Positions 1-6,023 of a DNA stretch of 6,043 nt are shown piece after piece. Every line of letters starts with the position of its first letter. The first letter of the stretch is position 1. The notes below the pieces were generated by a model, which worked only from the letters and a program-made list of their open reading frames with translations, ran no database searches and had not been told where the DNA came from. Both the position numbers and the translations under genes were made by a program. This DNA is from Firmicutes bacterium CAG:475. GTDB taxonomy: Bacteria; Bacillota; Clostridia; Christensenellales; CAG-917. The stretch covers positions 1 through 6,043 of the forward strand of contig FR895554.1 of the NCBI GenBank assembly GCA_000434435.1. Reading direction: 5' to 3'.

Positions 1-1
1 A

Positions 2-2920
2 GACGGTTCGAATTCTATTGAGGGCAATTATACTTTGAGCGAAGACGATAGATTCAGCGGAGAATTTACAATCACTCCGTCTGTCGTGTCTATCAAGTTC
101 AACGCGCCAAACGCAACACTCACAAAGGTGTATGACGGAAACAGAACCGTACCCACAAGCCAAATCAACGATAGCTATTTCAGTTGGAGCGCAACAGGGC
201 ACAATCCGACACGCAATCCGTTTAAAGTTACGGCGCAGTATGACAACAAGAACGTCGGTGATAAAAAAGCGGTTACGTTCTCATATACGTTTACCGATCC
301 GACGAACGTGGGAGATTACGTTGTGGGAACGGTTGACGGCAGTGCGTACACCGTCGGACAAATTACACCGGCGCATATAAGGGTTGCGCTTGACAAACTG
401 CGCAGCGGCAAGGCGACGAGAACGTATACCGACGACGAGTTTTACGGTGGCGCCGAGGGTGCAACCGGCAACGGACGCAGCAAGACCTATCGCACGGGCG
501 AAGGATTTACAGTGAGCGGTGTTCTTGGCAGCGACAATATCAACGTTGTTGCACGATATCAAGAGGCTGACAACACGCGCAACAGCAATAGCGGAAATTA
601 CTTTGATTTCTCGAAATACGTCAACGACGTATACAAAGACGCCGACGGTACGTTCAAGAAAGCGTCGGCAGGCAAGTATTTCAAGAAACTCGTATTCACA
701 ATGACGGGTACGGATGCGGCAAACTATACGTTCAACGTTTACGATTCGTCCGCAGAAGGCGGCAACAAGTATAGCGAAAGCGACAGTACGGCGGCTGCAA
801 TACAAAGCGTAACCGTGTACGATTCGAGAGATTCGAAGAATAAGAACGCAAGCGGAGCGGCGAGTATTCAAATTGAAATCACCGTCAAATCCGTGCGTGT
901 CGAGTACTCCGACACTGCGCAAAGCTACGCAAACGACGACAACACCTACAATACGAATTGGAAGCCTATAACCGGCACGAACAAAGATATGGATAAGGCT
1001 GATGCCAAAATCAAGGTGTCAAACGGCTGGATGTATGCGGACGGCAAAGACCATACTGCCGAGGAGGGTTACACGAAGAGAGAATATCGCGGCTATACGA
1101 CGATCAGAGGTTCTCAAAACAGCGAACGCCTCGGCGCAAAGGTCGATCCGACAAACGGTATGGATCTCAACTATCGTTTGAGCAATCAACCGACGTTGAC
1201 CATTGCATATTTTGTGTCCACGGGAGATGAATATGAAATCAACTCGCTTGCCCGCTTGCTCATAGCGTCCTTCTATTACACGGCAAGCCAGAACCCCGGC
1301 AATCTTGAAATTATCAAGATCGTATCTTCGGGCTACAAGTGGGTAAGCGTCGTAAGTGCGGACGATTATGACAAGGGCGAGTTCGAACTTCCGCAAGACA
1401 CGCCTATAACCGATTCAAAGGCAACGACGTGGGACGAATACTTTACCGAGTTGGAAGCAAAAGGCTATTCGGTATTCCTCAATATCGAGGCAAACGCACA
1501 AGACAATATCCCCGCAAACACTTGGGGCTACTATGCGACTACGACGAGCGAAAGTTCTACAATCCCGACATCGTATAAACTTACCAAAGATATAGTCGGC
1601 AAGTTTACAGAAAGCGATATATCCATCCTCAATACGTTCTTCACGGTGATAGGTGATGACGGCAAAACGACAACTTCAACGTGGAGCGGCAACGGAACAT
1701 ATCTCAAAAACGTTCTCAAAGCGGCTGAAGGCAAGATCGCAACGATCAACGGCAGTCTGTTCGTGTCCACGGCAAAGACAGAGGAAGCAGGCGACGTGAC
1801 GGGCTTCGGCGGTACGTTTGACGGCAACGGCTACGTCATCGAGTATCTCAACATTATGGGCTACGGCAAAGATAACGTCGGCTTGTTCGACGTGATAGGC
1901 GCAAACGGCATCGTCAAGAACTTGCATTTGAGAAACGTAACCATCAACGGCAATGCAAAATACGTCGGCGGCATCGCGGGCAAAGTGCTTGCGGCGGCGG
2001 ATGCTTTAACCGAAAAGAGTGTGAAAAACGTGTCCTTCCACGGCTCGATCAACGTCACCGGTTCGACGGATCAAAGCGTCGGCGGATTGTTCGGCATAAG
2101 CGAAAGAGCCGTTGAAAACGCAATCGTTCTCGGTTCAATCACCGTGAGCAACGTAAATGCAAAAGTCGGCGGCGTTGTGGGCACTGCAACTGCAGGCTTG
2201 AACAACGTTGTGTCAATGATGCAAATCACCGCAAGCGGCGGTACGGTCGGAGCGTTTACGTCAAACAATGCACACGTCGGAGAAAATTGCACGCATATGA
2301 CCAATGCAGTGTGGAAGAAAGACACGAGCGGCACGGGTTTCGAAAACGTTGACGGCAAAAACGTCGGCTACAATGATTTGATGAGCGGATCGGTGTCCGG
2401 TTACGGCACGACAAACAAGTATTATCACGAATCGGAAACTTCCGTAACGAAGGGTGAATACGACGTGCTTGACGACGTTGTTTTGACCAAGATTTCCGTT
2501 GACAACAAAGAAAACGCACGCCAAAGCATGCGCCTTGCTGACATCGTCAAAGTGTACTTGCTCATGTATTCGTTGAATGAAACGCAAGCAACCGATTCCG
2601 GCAATCTAAACGGTGCAAACGTGTATGCAATCAGCACTTCGAGCTGGCTTGTCGGCACGGCTGATGGCACAACCGCAAAACCGATTGCGATTGCCAACAA
2701 GCAAAACGTGTCTTTGCTCAGAGAACTCCGCTTTGCATCGTTCACGCTCAAAGCGAACGTGTCGATTGAAATCGCAAGTACGTTCTCGGGTGCGTTCTAT
2801 GGCAGCGTGACAAGCGCAACCAATGAGAGTGGGACGAGTTATGGTTACAAAATCACTTGCGACAAAGCTATGTTCGAAGCGTATTCAAACGACACTACGG
2901 CATGGCTTTCGGTGCAATAA
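2..2920 (+). CDS. C-terminal part of a giant YDG/MBG- and GLUG-repeat surface protein (5' end outside window)
   Basis: The frame is open from base 2 to the TAA at 2918-2920, giving 972 visible residues (numbered here from base 2). The TTG at 35 is not a credible start: residues upstream of it are in frame, and residues 9-26 (NYTL... FTITP) are the usual end of a YDG/MBG-like repeat, so the gene begins before the window. A fuller repeat spans about residues 38-124 (KVYDG at 42-46, NVGDK at 84, NVGDY at 102, ITPA at 121). A second, more divergent one spans about 125-265 (GTDAANYTF at 236). The middle (about 270-600) is not confidently recognisable, although EINSLARLL at 412 resembles the segment that often precedes GLUG regions. 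GLUG-like signals follow: GFGGTFDGNG at 601, GLFDVIG at 627, VGGIAG at 655, VGGLFG at 693, VGGVVG at 722 and VGAF at 749. These families are typical of long extracellular adhesin-like proteins. The end (AWLSVQ) has no LPxTG motif, membrane helix or charged tail. Tandem stops TAA-TAG and a terminator follow. Substrate or ligand is unknown. Confidence 0.85.
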   Translation, partial: DGSNSIEGNYTLSEDDRFSGEFTITPSVVSIKFNAPNATLTKVYDGNRTVPTSQINDSYFSWSATGHNPTRNPFKVTAQYDNKNVGDKKAVTFSYTFTDPTNVGDYVVGTVDGSAYTVGQITPAHIRVALDKLRSGKATRTYTDDEFYGGAEGATGNGRSKTYRTGEGFTVSGVLGSDNINVVARYQEADNTRNSNSGNYFDFSKYVNDVYKDADGTFKKASAGKYFKKLVFTMTGTDAANYTFNVYDSSAEGGNKYSESDSTAAAIQSVTVYDSRDSKNKNASGAASIQIEITVKSVRVEYSDTAQSYANDDNTYNTNWKPITGTNKDMDKADAKIKVSNGWMYADGKDHTAEEGYTKREYRGYTTIRGSQNSERLGAKVDPTNGMDLNYRLSNQPTLTIAYFVSTGDEYEINSLARLLIASFYYTASQNPGNLEIIKIVSSGYKWVSVVSADDYDKGEFELPQDTPITDSKATTWDEYFTELEAKGYSVFLNIEANAQDNIPANTWGYYATTTSESSTIPTSYKLTKDIVGKFTESDISILNTFFTVIGDDGKTTTSTWSGNGTYLKNVLKAAEGKIATINGSLFVSTAKTEEAGDVTGFGGTFDGNGYVIEYLNIMGYGKDNVGLFDVIGANGIVKNLHLRNVTINGNAKYVGGIAGKVLAAADALTEKSVKNVSFHGSINVTGSTDQSVGGLFGISERAVENAIVLGSITVSNVNAKVGGVVGTATAGLNNVVSMMQITASGGTVGAFTSNNAHVGENCTHMTNAVWKKDTSGTGFENVDGKNVGYNDLMSGSVSGYGTTNKYYHESETSVTKGEYDVLDDVVLTKISVDNKENARQSMRLADIVKVYLLMYSLNETQATDSGNLNGANVYAISTSSWLVGTADGTTAKPIAIANKQNVSLLRELRFASFTLKANVSIEIASTFSGAFYGSVTSATNESGTSYGYKITCDKAMFEAYSNDTTAWLSVQ

Positions 2921-2923
2921 TAG

Positions 2924-2973
2924 CAATCAAAATGCCAAGACGACAAACGCCGCCTTGGCATGATTGATTTTTT
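2924..2973 (+). terminator. Rho-independent terminator of the large surface-protein gene
   Basis: A stem of TGCCAAG (2933-2939) with CTTGGCA (2954-2960) is extended outward by CAATCA (2924-2929) with TGATTG (2961-2966), with three unpaired A residues at 2930-2932. An A and then six T residues (2968-2973) follow directly. It lies only 3 bases after the stop codon, which supports 2920 as the natural end of the gene and separates it transcriptionally from the next operon. Confidence 0.85.
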
Positions 2974-3058
2974 GCAAAATCGGCGTTCTAATCTGTCGGT
3001 TTGCAAATCGCGTAAATTCGGACGGAAAAAGGACGTACAAAAGCCAATAAAACGCTAC

Positions 3059-3114
3059 GCTCGATTGTAGTTTATATATAATATATATAAAAGTATATTA
3101 TGCCGCAATCGAGC
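3059..3114 (+). promoter_or_regulatory. AT-rich promoter region inside nested inverted repeats, upstream of the three-gene operon
   Basis: This is the only strongly AT-rich stretch between the terminator and the first operon gene. It contains a perfect TATAAT at 3077-3082 and overlapping alternatives (TATAAA 3086-3091, TATTAT 3096-3101). No good -35 box lies 17 bases before the perfect TATAAT. TTGTAG at 3065-3070 is a possible -35 for a downstream -10 (15-base spacing to TATAAA, 17 to TAAAAG), so the exact promoter is uncertain. The region is bracketed by a perfect 9-bp inverted repeat, GCTCGATTG (3059-3067) and CAATCGAGC (3106-3114). Inside it lies a second perfect 9-bp inverted repeat, TTTATATAT (3071-3079) and ATATATAAA (3083-3091). 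It could be an operator, or a hairpin if transcribed. Confidence 0.5.
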
Positions 3115-3126
3115 AAACCGGCAAAA

Positions 3127-3130
3127 GGGA
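3127..3130 (+). promoter_or_regulatory. Ribosome binding site of the first operon gene (weak, close spacing)
   Basis: GGGA at 3127-3130, within AAAAGGGAAAT, lies only 3 bases before the ATG at 3134. This is closer and weaker than the sites of the two downstream genes. The start is still preferred because the basic residues K7, K9 and K12 directly precede the hydrophobic leader. The next in-frame ATG (codon 15) would remove these positive charges. Confidence 0.5.
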
Positions 3131-3133
3131 AAT

Positions 3134-4180
3134 ATGACAAACCAAGCAAGCAAAAGCAAAACTTTCAAAATCATCATGTCAATCATGATTCCGCTTTTGA
3201 TAGTGGTGACCACCGTTGTTATGGTGGGTGCGTCTTTTGCGTGGTTCTCAAACGCCGACAAGGTCACCGTCACCGAAATCACGATGTCCACGGCGGAGTC
3301 GTACAAAATCGATTTCAATCTTCAAAAAAACGAGAGGCTGTGGGACAATATGCAGTACGTCGGTCAGACCGCTTTTTGCGACAGCGGAACGAATGCCGGC
3401 AAATTGATGACAAAGGGTATTGCCGGAGCAAACACCGTTGATACGAGCAACCGCGCATACTATTTTATCAATACGGTTGCGCTCGACACGACGGGCAAGT
3501 CGTTCGATATGAGCATGGCGTTTGACACCGTAAGCATTTTGAAGTATACGTATAAAACCGATCCAAGCGGCAACTATGTGAAAGACGACACTGTTGCACC
3601 CACCACCAAAAGAGAGTATGGCAAAGGCGTTGACAGTAATTCGTCGAGCGACATCCCATACGTGTTCACGTGGTTCTTTAAAGAGCACGTCGGCACTGAC
3701 GGCAACGTCAGCAAGAATTACAAAAACGAGCAATCCGGCGACAACAAAACCGTGCAAAGACTTTTGCAGCTCGAACCTGTAAACGAAGTTTGGTACACGC
3801 CGTACGGCAAACTCGCTTTCGGCAGCGACGGACTTGTGAAAAGCGTCAACGATGACGCAACGATAGCGTCAAGCATAAAAGGCGTCGACGGACGCAATAT
3901 CACAAATTTCTCGACGTATAATACCGTCGGCGGCACGTCGCAATTGTTCGATTTCTACGTTGTATTTGCTCCCGAAAAAATGTTCTGGATGCAGTTTTTC
4001 TCTGCGGACAAAGACAAATACACCGCAAGCGAAATTTACACGCAAGAGGACGAAACGAAAAAGATTTTCGAAAATCTGGACAATCAAATCTTCTATTCGA
4101 GCATGGATTATTCGGGCTCGACTTTTGAATTTTCGGCAGTGATTCACATCTCAACCGTACACGAGGAGGCGCAAGGATAA
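3134..4180 (+). CDS. Secreted or surface protein with SipW-type leader, first gene of the operon (function unknown)
   Basis: The product has 348 residues. The N-terminus is basic (K7, K9, K12), followed by one hydrophobic segment at about residues 13-35 ending in GASFAWFSN (32-40). A-S-F-A before W37 gives an AxA-like cleavage site. The A-W-F-S/T-N signature is characteristic of SipW-dependent-type signal peptides of Firmicutes, as in the TasA and camelysin group. Directly after it, VTVTEITMSTAESYKIDF (44-61) looks like alternating beta strands. The mature part is rich in Asp, Asn, Lys, Ser, Thr, Tyr and Phe, has one Cys, shows no catalytic motif and has no C-terminal anchor. It ends in a probable beta strand (TFEFSAVIHIST). 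The gene overlaps the next by one base (TAATG), indicating a coupled operon. A structural surface subunit is the best guess; membrane retention by an uncleaved leader is the alternative. I do not recognise a named family for the mature domain. Confidence 0.85.
   Translation: MTNQASKSKTFKIIMSIMIPLLIVVTTVVMVGASFAWFSNADKVTVTEITMSTAESYKIDFNLQKNERLWDNMQYVGQTAFCDSGTNAGKLMTKGIAGANTVDTSNRAYYFINTVALDTTGKSFDMSMAFDTVSILKYTYKTDPSGNYVKDDTVAPTTKREYGKGVDSNSSSDIPYVFTWFFKEHVGTDGNVSKNYKNEQSGDNKTVQRLLQLEPVNEVWYTPYGKLAFGSDGLVKSVNDDATIASSIKGVDGRNITNFSTYNTVGGTSQLFDFYVVFAPEKMFWMQFFSADKDKYTASEIYTQEDETKKIFENLDNQIFYSSMDYSGSTFEFSAVIHISTVHEEAQG
4163..4169 (+). promoter_or_regulatory. Strong Shine-Dalgarno site of the second operon gene, inside the first gene
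   Basis: GAGGAGG at 4163-4169 lies 10 bases before the ATG at 4180, with an additional AAGGA at 4173-4177. It is embedded in the last codons of the upstream gene. It fixes the start at 4180 and, with the TAATG overlap, implies independent re-initiation or coupling. Confidence 0.75.
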
Positions 4181-5004
4181 TGAACAAGACCAAACGCACT
4201 CTAATCGTATCATCGGTTGTTATGGCACTCATTCTCGTGGTTACGGCAGTCAGCGTGACGGCGGCATGGTTTACCAACGTTGCCGACAGCAACGAGGACG
4301 GATTCACCATCGATTCCGCGCTTTTGCAAGAGAGCGCAAGCATAGACATAGACAACACCGCAAGCGACTACGGCACGGCAATATGGCCTGCAATCGCAAA
4401 TCCCGGATATCTTGCAAAAGGCAATCTCGCGCCTTACGGAAAGGATTTGACGCAACAAGACGACACGAAAATTACCGTCAAGGCAAAATGCGCCGTGTTG
4501 TATTTTCCGATAAACTTTGTCGGTACGTCGGATTCGGGCGCAACCGACGGAAGAAAATCGTTGGTTTTGAGCGTTATTTCGGCGCATCTGGGCACGGTTG
4601 AAGAGGGTATTGTTAGCGAGGAGACAAAAGACTATTTGTCGGCGTTCAACGTTGAGATGAGCCTTGTCAAGCTCGTGGAAAAAGAAGGCAGCGACAAGCC
4701 CGTTGCCGAACCGATCGCATCTGTAAATCCGTCGAATTTTGCAAACAATCCGAGCGCGATTTATTATAATCAGCCGTATTTTGACGGAGATACCAAAATG
4801 CCGTGTTATAAGCTCTATATGCTTGTCAAGCCCGGCGAAAAATACTACGTCAAAGCAACGATATATTTCAACCAAATCGACGAAGAGTGCGATGAAAACC
4901 TCATCTATCTCGACGAAGCGAAAAAATCAATCGTATTCAAGTTTGAAATCAAAGACAAGGTAGATTCAAACGTGGATATACGAGAAGGGAACATGCCCGC
5001 ATGA
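4180..5004 (+). CDS. Secreted or surface protein with SipW-type leader, second gene of the operon (function unknown)
   Basis: The product has 274 residues. N-terminal K3, K5 and R6 precede a hydrophobic stretch at about 8-28 that ends V-T-A-A-W30-F31-T32-N33, the same leader signature as the upstream protein. Cleavage is likely at VTA or TAA before W30. The following GFTIDSA (40-46) parallels the strand after the leader in the upstream gene, suggesting distant paralogy, though the rest of the mature regions is not obviously alignable by eye. Near the C-terminus a KPGEKYYVKATIYF segment is followed by DEEC-DEN and a final hydrophobic strand (IVFKFEI). From memory this resembles the closing strands of SipW-leader proteins in Clostridia, where an acidic-Cys motif follows the penultimate strand. 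No enzymatic motif, sortase motif or C-terminal helix is visible. It overlaps the third gene by 4 bases (ATGA). A fibre or coat subunit role is inference. Confidence 0.85.
   Translation: MNKTKRTLIVSSVVMALILVVTAVSVTAAWFTNVADSNEDGFTIDSALLQESASIDIDNTASDYGTAIWPAIANPGYLAKGNLAPYGKDLTQQDDTKITVKAKCAVLYFPINFVGTSDSGATDGRKSLVLSVISAHLGTVEEGIVSEETKDYLSAFNVEMSLVKLVEKEGSDKPVAEPIASVNPSNFANNPSAIYYNQPYFDGDTKMPCYKLYMLVKPGEKYYVKATIYFNQIDEECDENLIYLDEAKKSIVFKFEIKDKVDSNVDIREGNMPA
4984..4990 (+). promoter_or_regulatory. Shine-Dalgarno site of the third operon gene
   Basis: GAAGGGA at 4984-4990 lies 10 bases before the ATG at 5001. It is inside the coding region of the second gene and supports the 4-base ATGA overlap start, which is also directly followed by the basic residues R5, K6 and K8 expected ahead of a hydrophobic leader. 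Confidence 0.65.
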
Positions 5005-5687
5005 CGTCAAGCCGCAAGACAAAAACCGCGATGATAATCGCAATAATAGTGCTCTTTGCAGTCGCCGTTTCGACGATGGGAGTTTCCTATGCGGTTTGGA
5101 TCTCTCCCGACGGCTCTATCGGTGGCGGCGAGTCAACCGCATCTCCGTCGGTGACGCCTACGACAAACAACGTGTGGGCAAAGTATTTCAATTACAACGT
5201 CATATCCGATAGCGAAAAAGGACAAAAAGGTTGGAGCGGCAATATCGTTGAAATCACGACGTTTTACACCGACTCCGACGGCGTAAATCTTTCAAACGTG
5301 TATATTCCAAACGTCATTTGGGTGGAAAACGGCACGAAAAAAGTGCTTGCAAGCGTGGATGGAGTTGCCGAGAGTTCGTACACCACTTATACGGTTTATC
5401 GCATCGCAAACAGCATTTTTGCGGACTCAACGCTCAAAAGTTTGCCCGTGACGATTCACGTGTCAGAGAGTATACGCGAAATCGACGACGCGGCGTTCGC
5501 AAATTTGCCCAACCTCGAAACCGTGTATTTTGAAAATACAAACGTTTGCACAATCGGTGCATTTGCGTTTGCAGGGTGTCCGAATCTCAAAACGATAGTA
5601 AACGTAAAAGGCGGCGATTTAAAGAAAGACGAAACGTCCTTTATCGGTTGCGACCAAGTTGATTTGAGCAAAGTAACATTCGTTTGA
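5001..5687 (+). CDS. Exported BspA-type leucine-rich-repeat protein with SipW-like leader, third gene of the operon
   Basis: The product has 228 residues. N-terminal R5, K6 and K8 precede one hydrophobic segment (about 10-28) ending V-S-Y-A31-V-W33-I-S, a variant of the A-W-F signature in the two upstream proteins. A short Gly/Ser/Thr/Pro linker follows (GGGESTASPSVTPTT, about 41-55). The C-terminal part carries BspA/LRR_5-type repeats. One is IREIDDAAFANLPNLETVYF, next is the CTIGAFAFAGCPNLKTIV unit, and a degenerate third has FIGCDQVDLSKVTFV. These show the usual I-x-x-I-x-x-x-A-F-x-x-C/L-x-x-L pattern. BspA-type repeats are common in surface proteins of gut and oral bacteria and often mediate protein or host binding. 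The repeat block is very short for the family, so it may be a small adaptor domain. No C-terminal anchor is visible. It is co-translated with the two preceding genes, so it probably works at the same surface structure. Confidence 0.85.
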   Translation: MTSSRKTKTAMIIAIIVLFAVAVSTMGVSYAVWISPDGSIGGGESTASPSVTPTTNNVWAKYFNYNVISDSEKGQKGWSGNIVEITTFYTDSDGVNLSNVYIPNVIWVENGTKKVLASVDGVAESSYTTYTVYRIANSIFADSTLKSLPVTIHVSESIREIDDAAFANLPNLETVYFENTNVCTIGAFAFAGCPNLKTIVNVKGGDLKKDETSFIGCDQVDLSKVTFV

Positions 5688-5688
5688 C

Positions 5689-5710
5689 AAAACGGCAAAT
5701 AAGTTTTTTT
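5689..5710 (+). terminator. Possible weak terminator after the three-gene operon
   Basis: AAAAC (5689-5693) can pair with GTTTT (5703-5707) across a 9-base loop, and the T-run spans 5704-5710. The stem is only 5 bp and mostly A-T, so much of the T-run is consumed in pairing. It is positioned right after the stop codon and is the only terminator-like element before the tRNA promoter. Confidence 0.3.
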
Positions 5711-5727
5711 GCAAATTTGACGGCAAT

Positions 5728-5800
5728 GTTTGACACAAACGCAAACTCTTGCTATACTAAATAAGCTTGATACAAGAATGACTGACATTTTGTGTCAAAC
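5728..5800. repeat. 12-bp perfect inverted repeat around the tRNA promoter
   Basis: GTTTGACACAAA at 5728-5739 is the exact reverse complement of TTTGTGTCAAAC at 5789-5800, with 49 bases between. The left arm contains the -35 hexamer TTGACA. The right arm falls in the predicted transcript leader before the first tRNA. The arms do not extend beyond 12 bp on either side. Role unknown: it could be paired operator sites or an RNA/DNA fold. As the left arm would not be transcribed from this promoter, an RNA hairpin would require read-through from upstream. Confidence 0.6.
5730..5758 (+). promoter_or_regulatory. Near-consensus sigma-A-type promoter of the tRNA operon, extended -10
   Basis: The -35 box is a perfect TTGACA at 5730-5735. 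After a 17-base spacer comes TATACT at 5753-5758, preceded by TGC (5750-5752), i.e. an extended -10. Transcription would begin around 5764-5766, giving a leader of about 55 bases before the mature tRNA-Ser. Such strength fits stable-RNA transcription. Confidence 0.85.
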
Positions 5801-5820
5801 CGATTTGCTTTAACAATTAT

Positions 5821-5909
5821 GGAAGCGTATCGAAGCGGTCATAACGAGGCGGTCTTGAAAACCGTTTGGGTGAAAGCCCACGGGGGTTCGAATCCCTCCG
5901 CTTCCGCCA
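5821..5909 (+). tRNA. tRNA-Ser (anticodon UGA)
   Basis: The acceptor stem GGAAGCG (5821-5827) pairs with CGCTTCC (5899-5905), followed by discriminator G (5906, typical of serine tRNAs) and an encoded CCA (5907-5909). The anticodon stem GCGGT/ACCGT encloses the loop CTTGAAA with anticodon TGA at 5856-5858. A long class II variable arm forms TGGGT (5867-5871), loop GAAA, GCCCA (5876-5880). The T arm GGGGG/CCCTC encloses TTCGAAT (5887-5893). It decodes UCA and probably other UCN codons by wobble. It is the first gene of a two-tRNA transcript. Confidence 0.97.
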
Positions 5910-5915
5910 AAATAT

Positions 5916-5991
5916 GCTGATGTGGCTCAGGTGGTAGAGCACATCCTTGGTAAGGATGAGGTCACCAGTTCAAGTCTGGTCATCAGCTCCA
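5916..5991 (+). tRNA. tRNA-Thr (anticodon GGU)
   Basis: This is a 76-base cloverleaf. GCTGATG (5916-5922) pairs with CATCAGC (5981-5987), followed by discriminator T (5988) and encoded CCA (5989-5991). The anticodon stem CATCC/GGATG encloses TTGGTAA with anticodon GGT at 5949-5951. The T arm ACCAG/CTGGT (5964-5968, 5976-5980) encloses TTCAAGT. It reads ACC and ACU codons. It starts 6 bases after the tRNA-Ser CCA, without room for a separate promoter, so both come from one precursor. Confidence 0.97.
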
Positions 5992-6023
5992 AATCCGTGA
6001 ACGAAATTCGTTCACGGATTTTT
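5991..6023 (+). terminator. Rho-independent terminator of the tRNA operon
   Basis: A perfect 14-bp stem forms between 5991-6004 (AAATCCGTGAACGA) and 6008-6021 (TCGTTCACGGATTT) with a 3-base loop. The T-run spans 6019-6023, so the last bases of the right arm are part of it. The left arm begins on the terminal A of the tRNA-Thr CCA, so the hairpin directly abuts the mature 3' end. Confidence 0.85.

Noticed and set aside
35..37. TTG at base 35 as the start codon of the large surface protein
   Set aside because: The frame stays open to base 2, the residues before it (NYT just ahead of the L encoded by TTG) belong to a YDG/MBG-like repeat, and no ribosome binding site precedes the TTG.
281..922. 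213-codon minus-strand open frame opposite the large surface-protein gene
   Set aside because: It has an unusual Cys/Arg/Val/Ile-rich composition with no recognisable domain. It lies wholly antisense to a well-supported repeat protein, as expected from the codon bias of that gene.
2972..3012. Near-duplicate TTTGCAAAATCGGCG / TTTGCAAATCGCG in the intergenic region
   Set aside because: The copies are short, imperfect and AT-biased, with no consistent spacing to a promoter; they could easily be chance.
3134..3256. Type IV pilin or pseudopilin N-terminus for the operon proteins
   Set aside because: There is no G-F-x-x-x-E prepilin cleavage motif before the hydrophobic segment. The signature lies at its end (A-W-F), which fits a SipW-type leader instead.
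3100..3441. Plus-strand ATG at 3100 opening a 113-codon frame overlapping the first operon gene
   Set aside because: The product is a His/Arg/Gln/Lys-rich out-of-frame shadow and has no hydrophobic leader. The start sits inside the inverted-repeat promoter region.
3248..3757. 169-codon minus-strand open frame opposite the first operon gene
   Set aside because: It has the same shadow characteristics, and no promoter or ribosome binding site was seen for it on the minus strand.
4210..4875. 221-codon minus-strand open frame opposite the second operon gene
   Set aside because: It is Cys/Arg-rich without motif or ribosome binding site and is the complement shadow of a coding sequence with a clear leader, Shine-Dalgarno site and coupled overlap.
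5749..5799. A divergent minus-strand promoter from the TTGACA in the right arm of the 12-bp inverted repeat
   Set aside because: At 17 bases the -10 position reads TTGTAT, matching only 3 of 6 consensus positions, and no minus-strand gene follows. The hexamer is better explained by the repeat symmetry.
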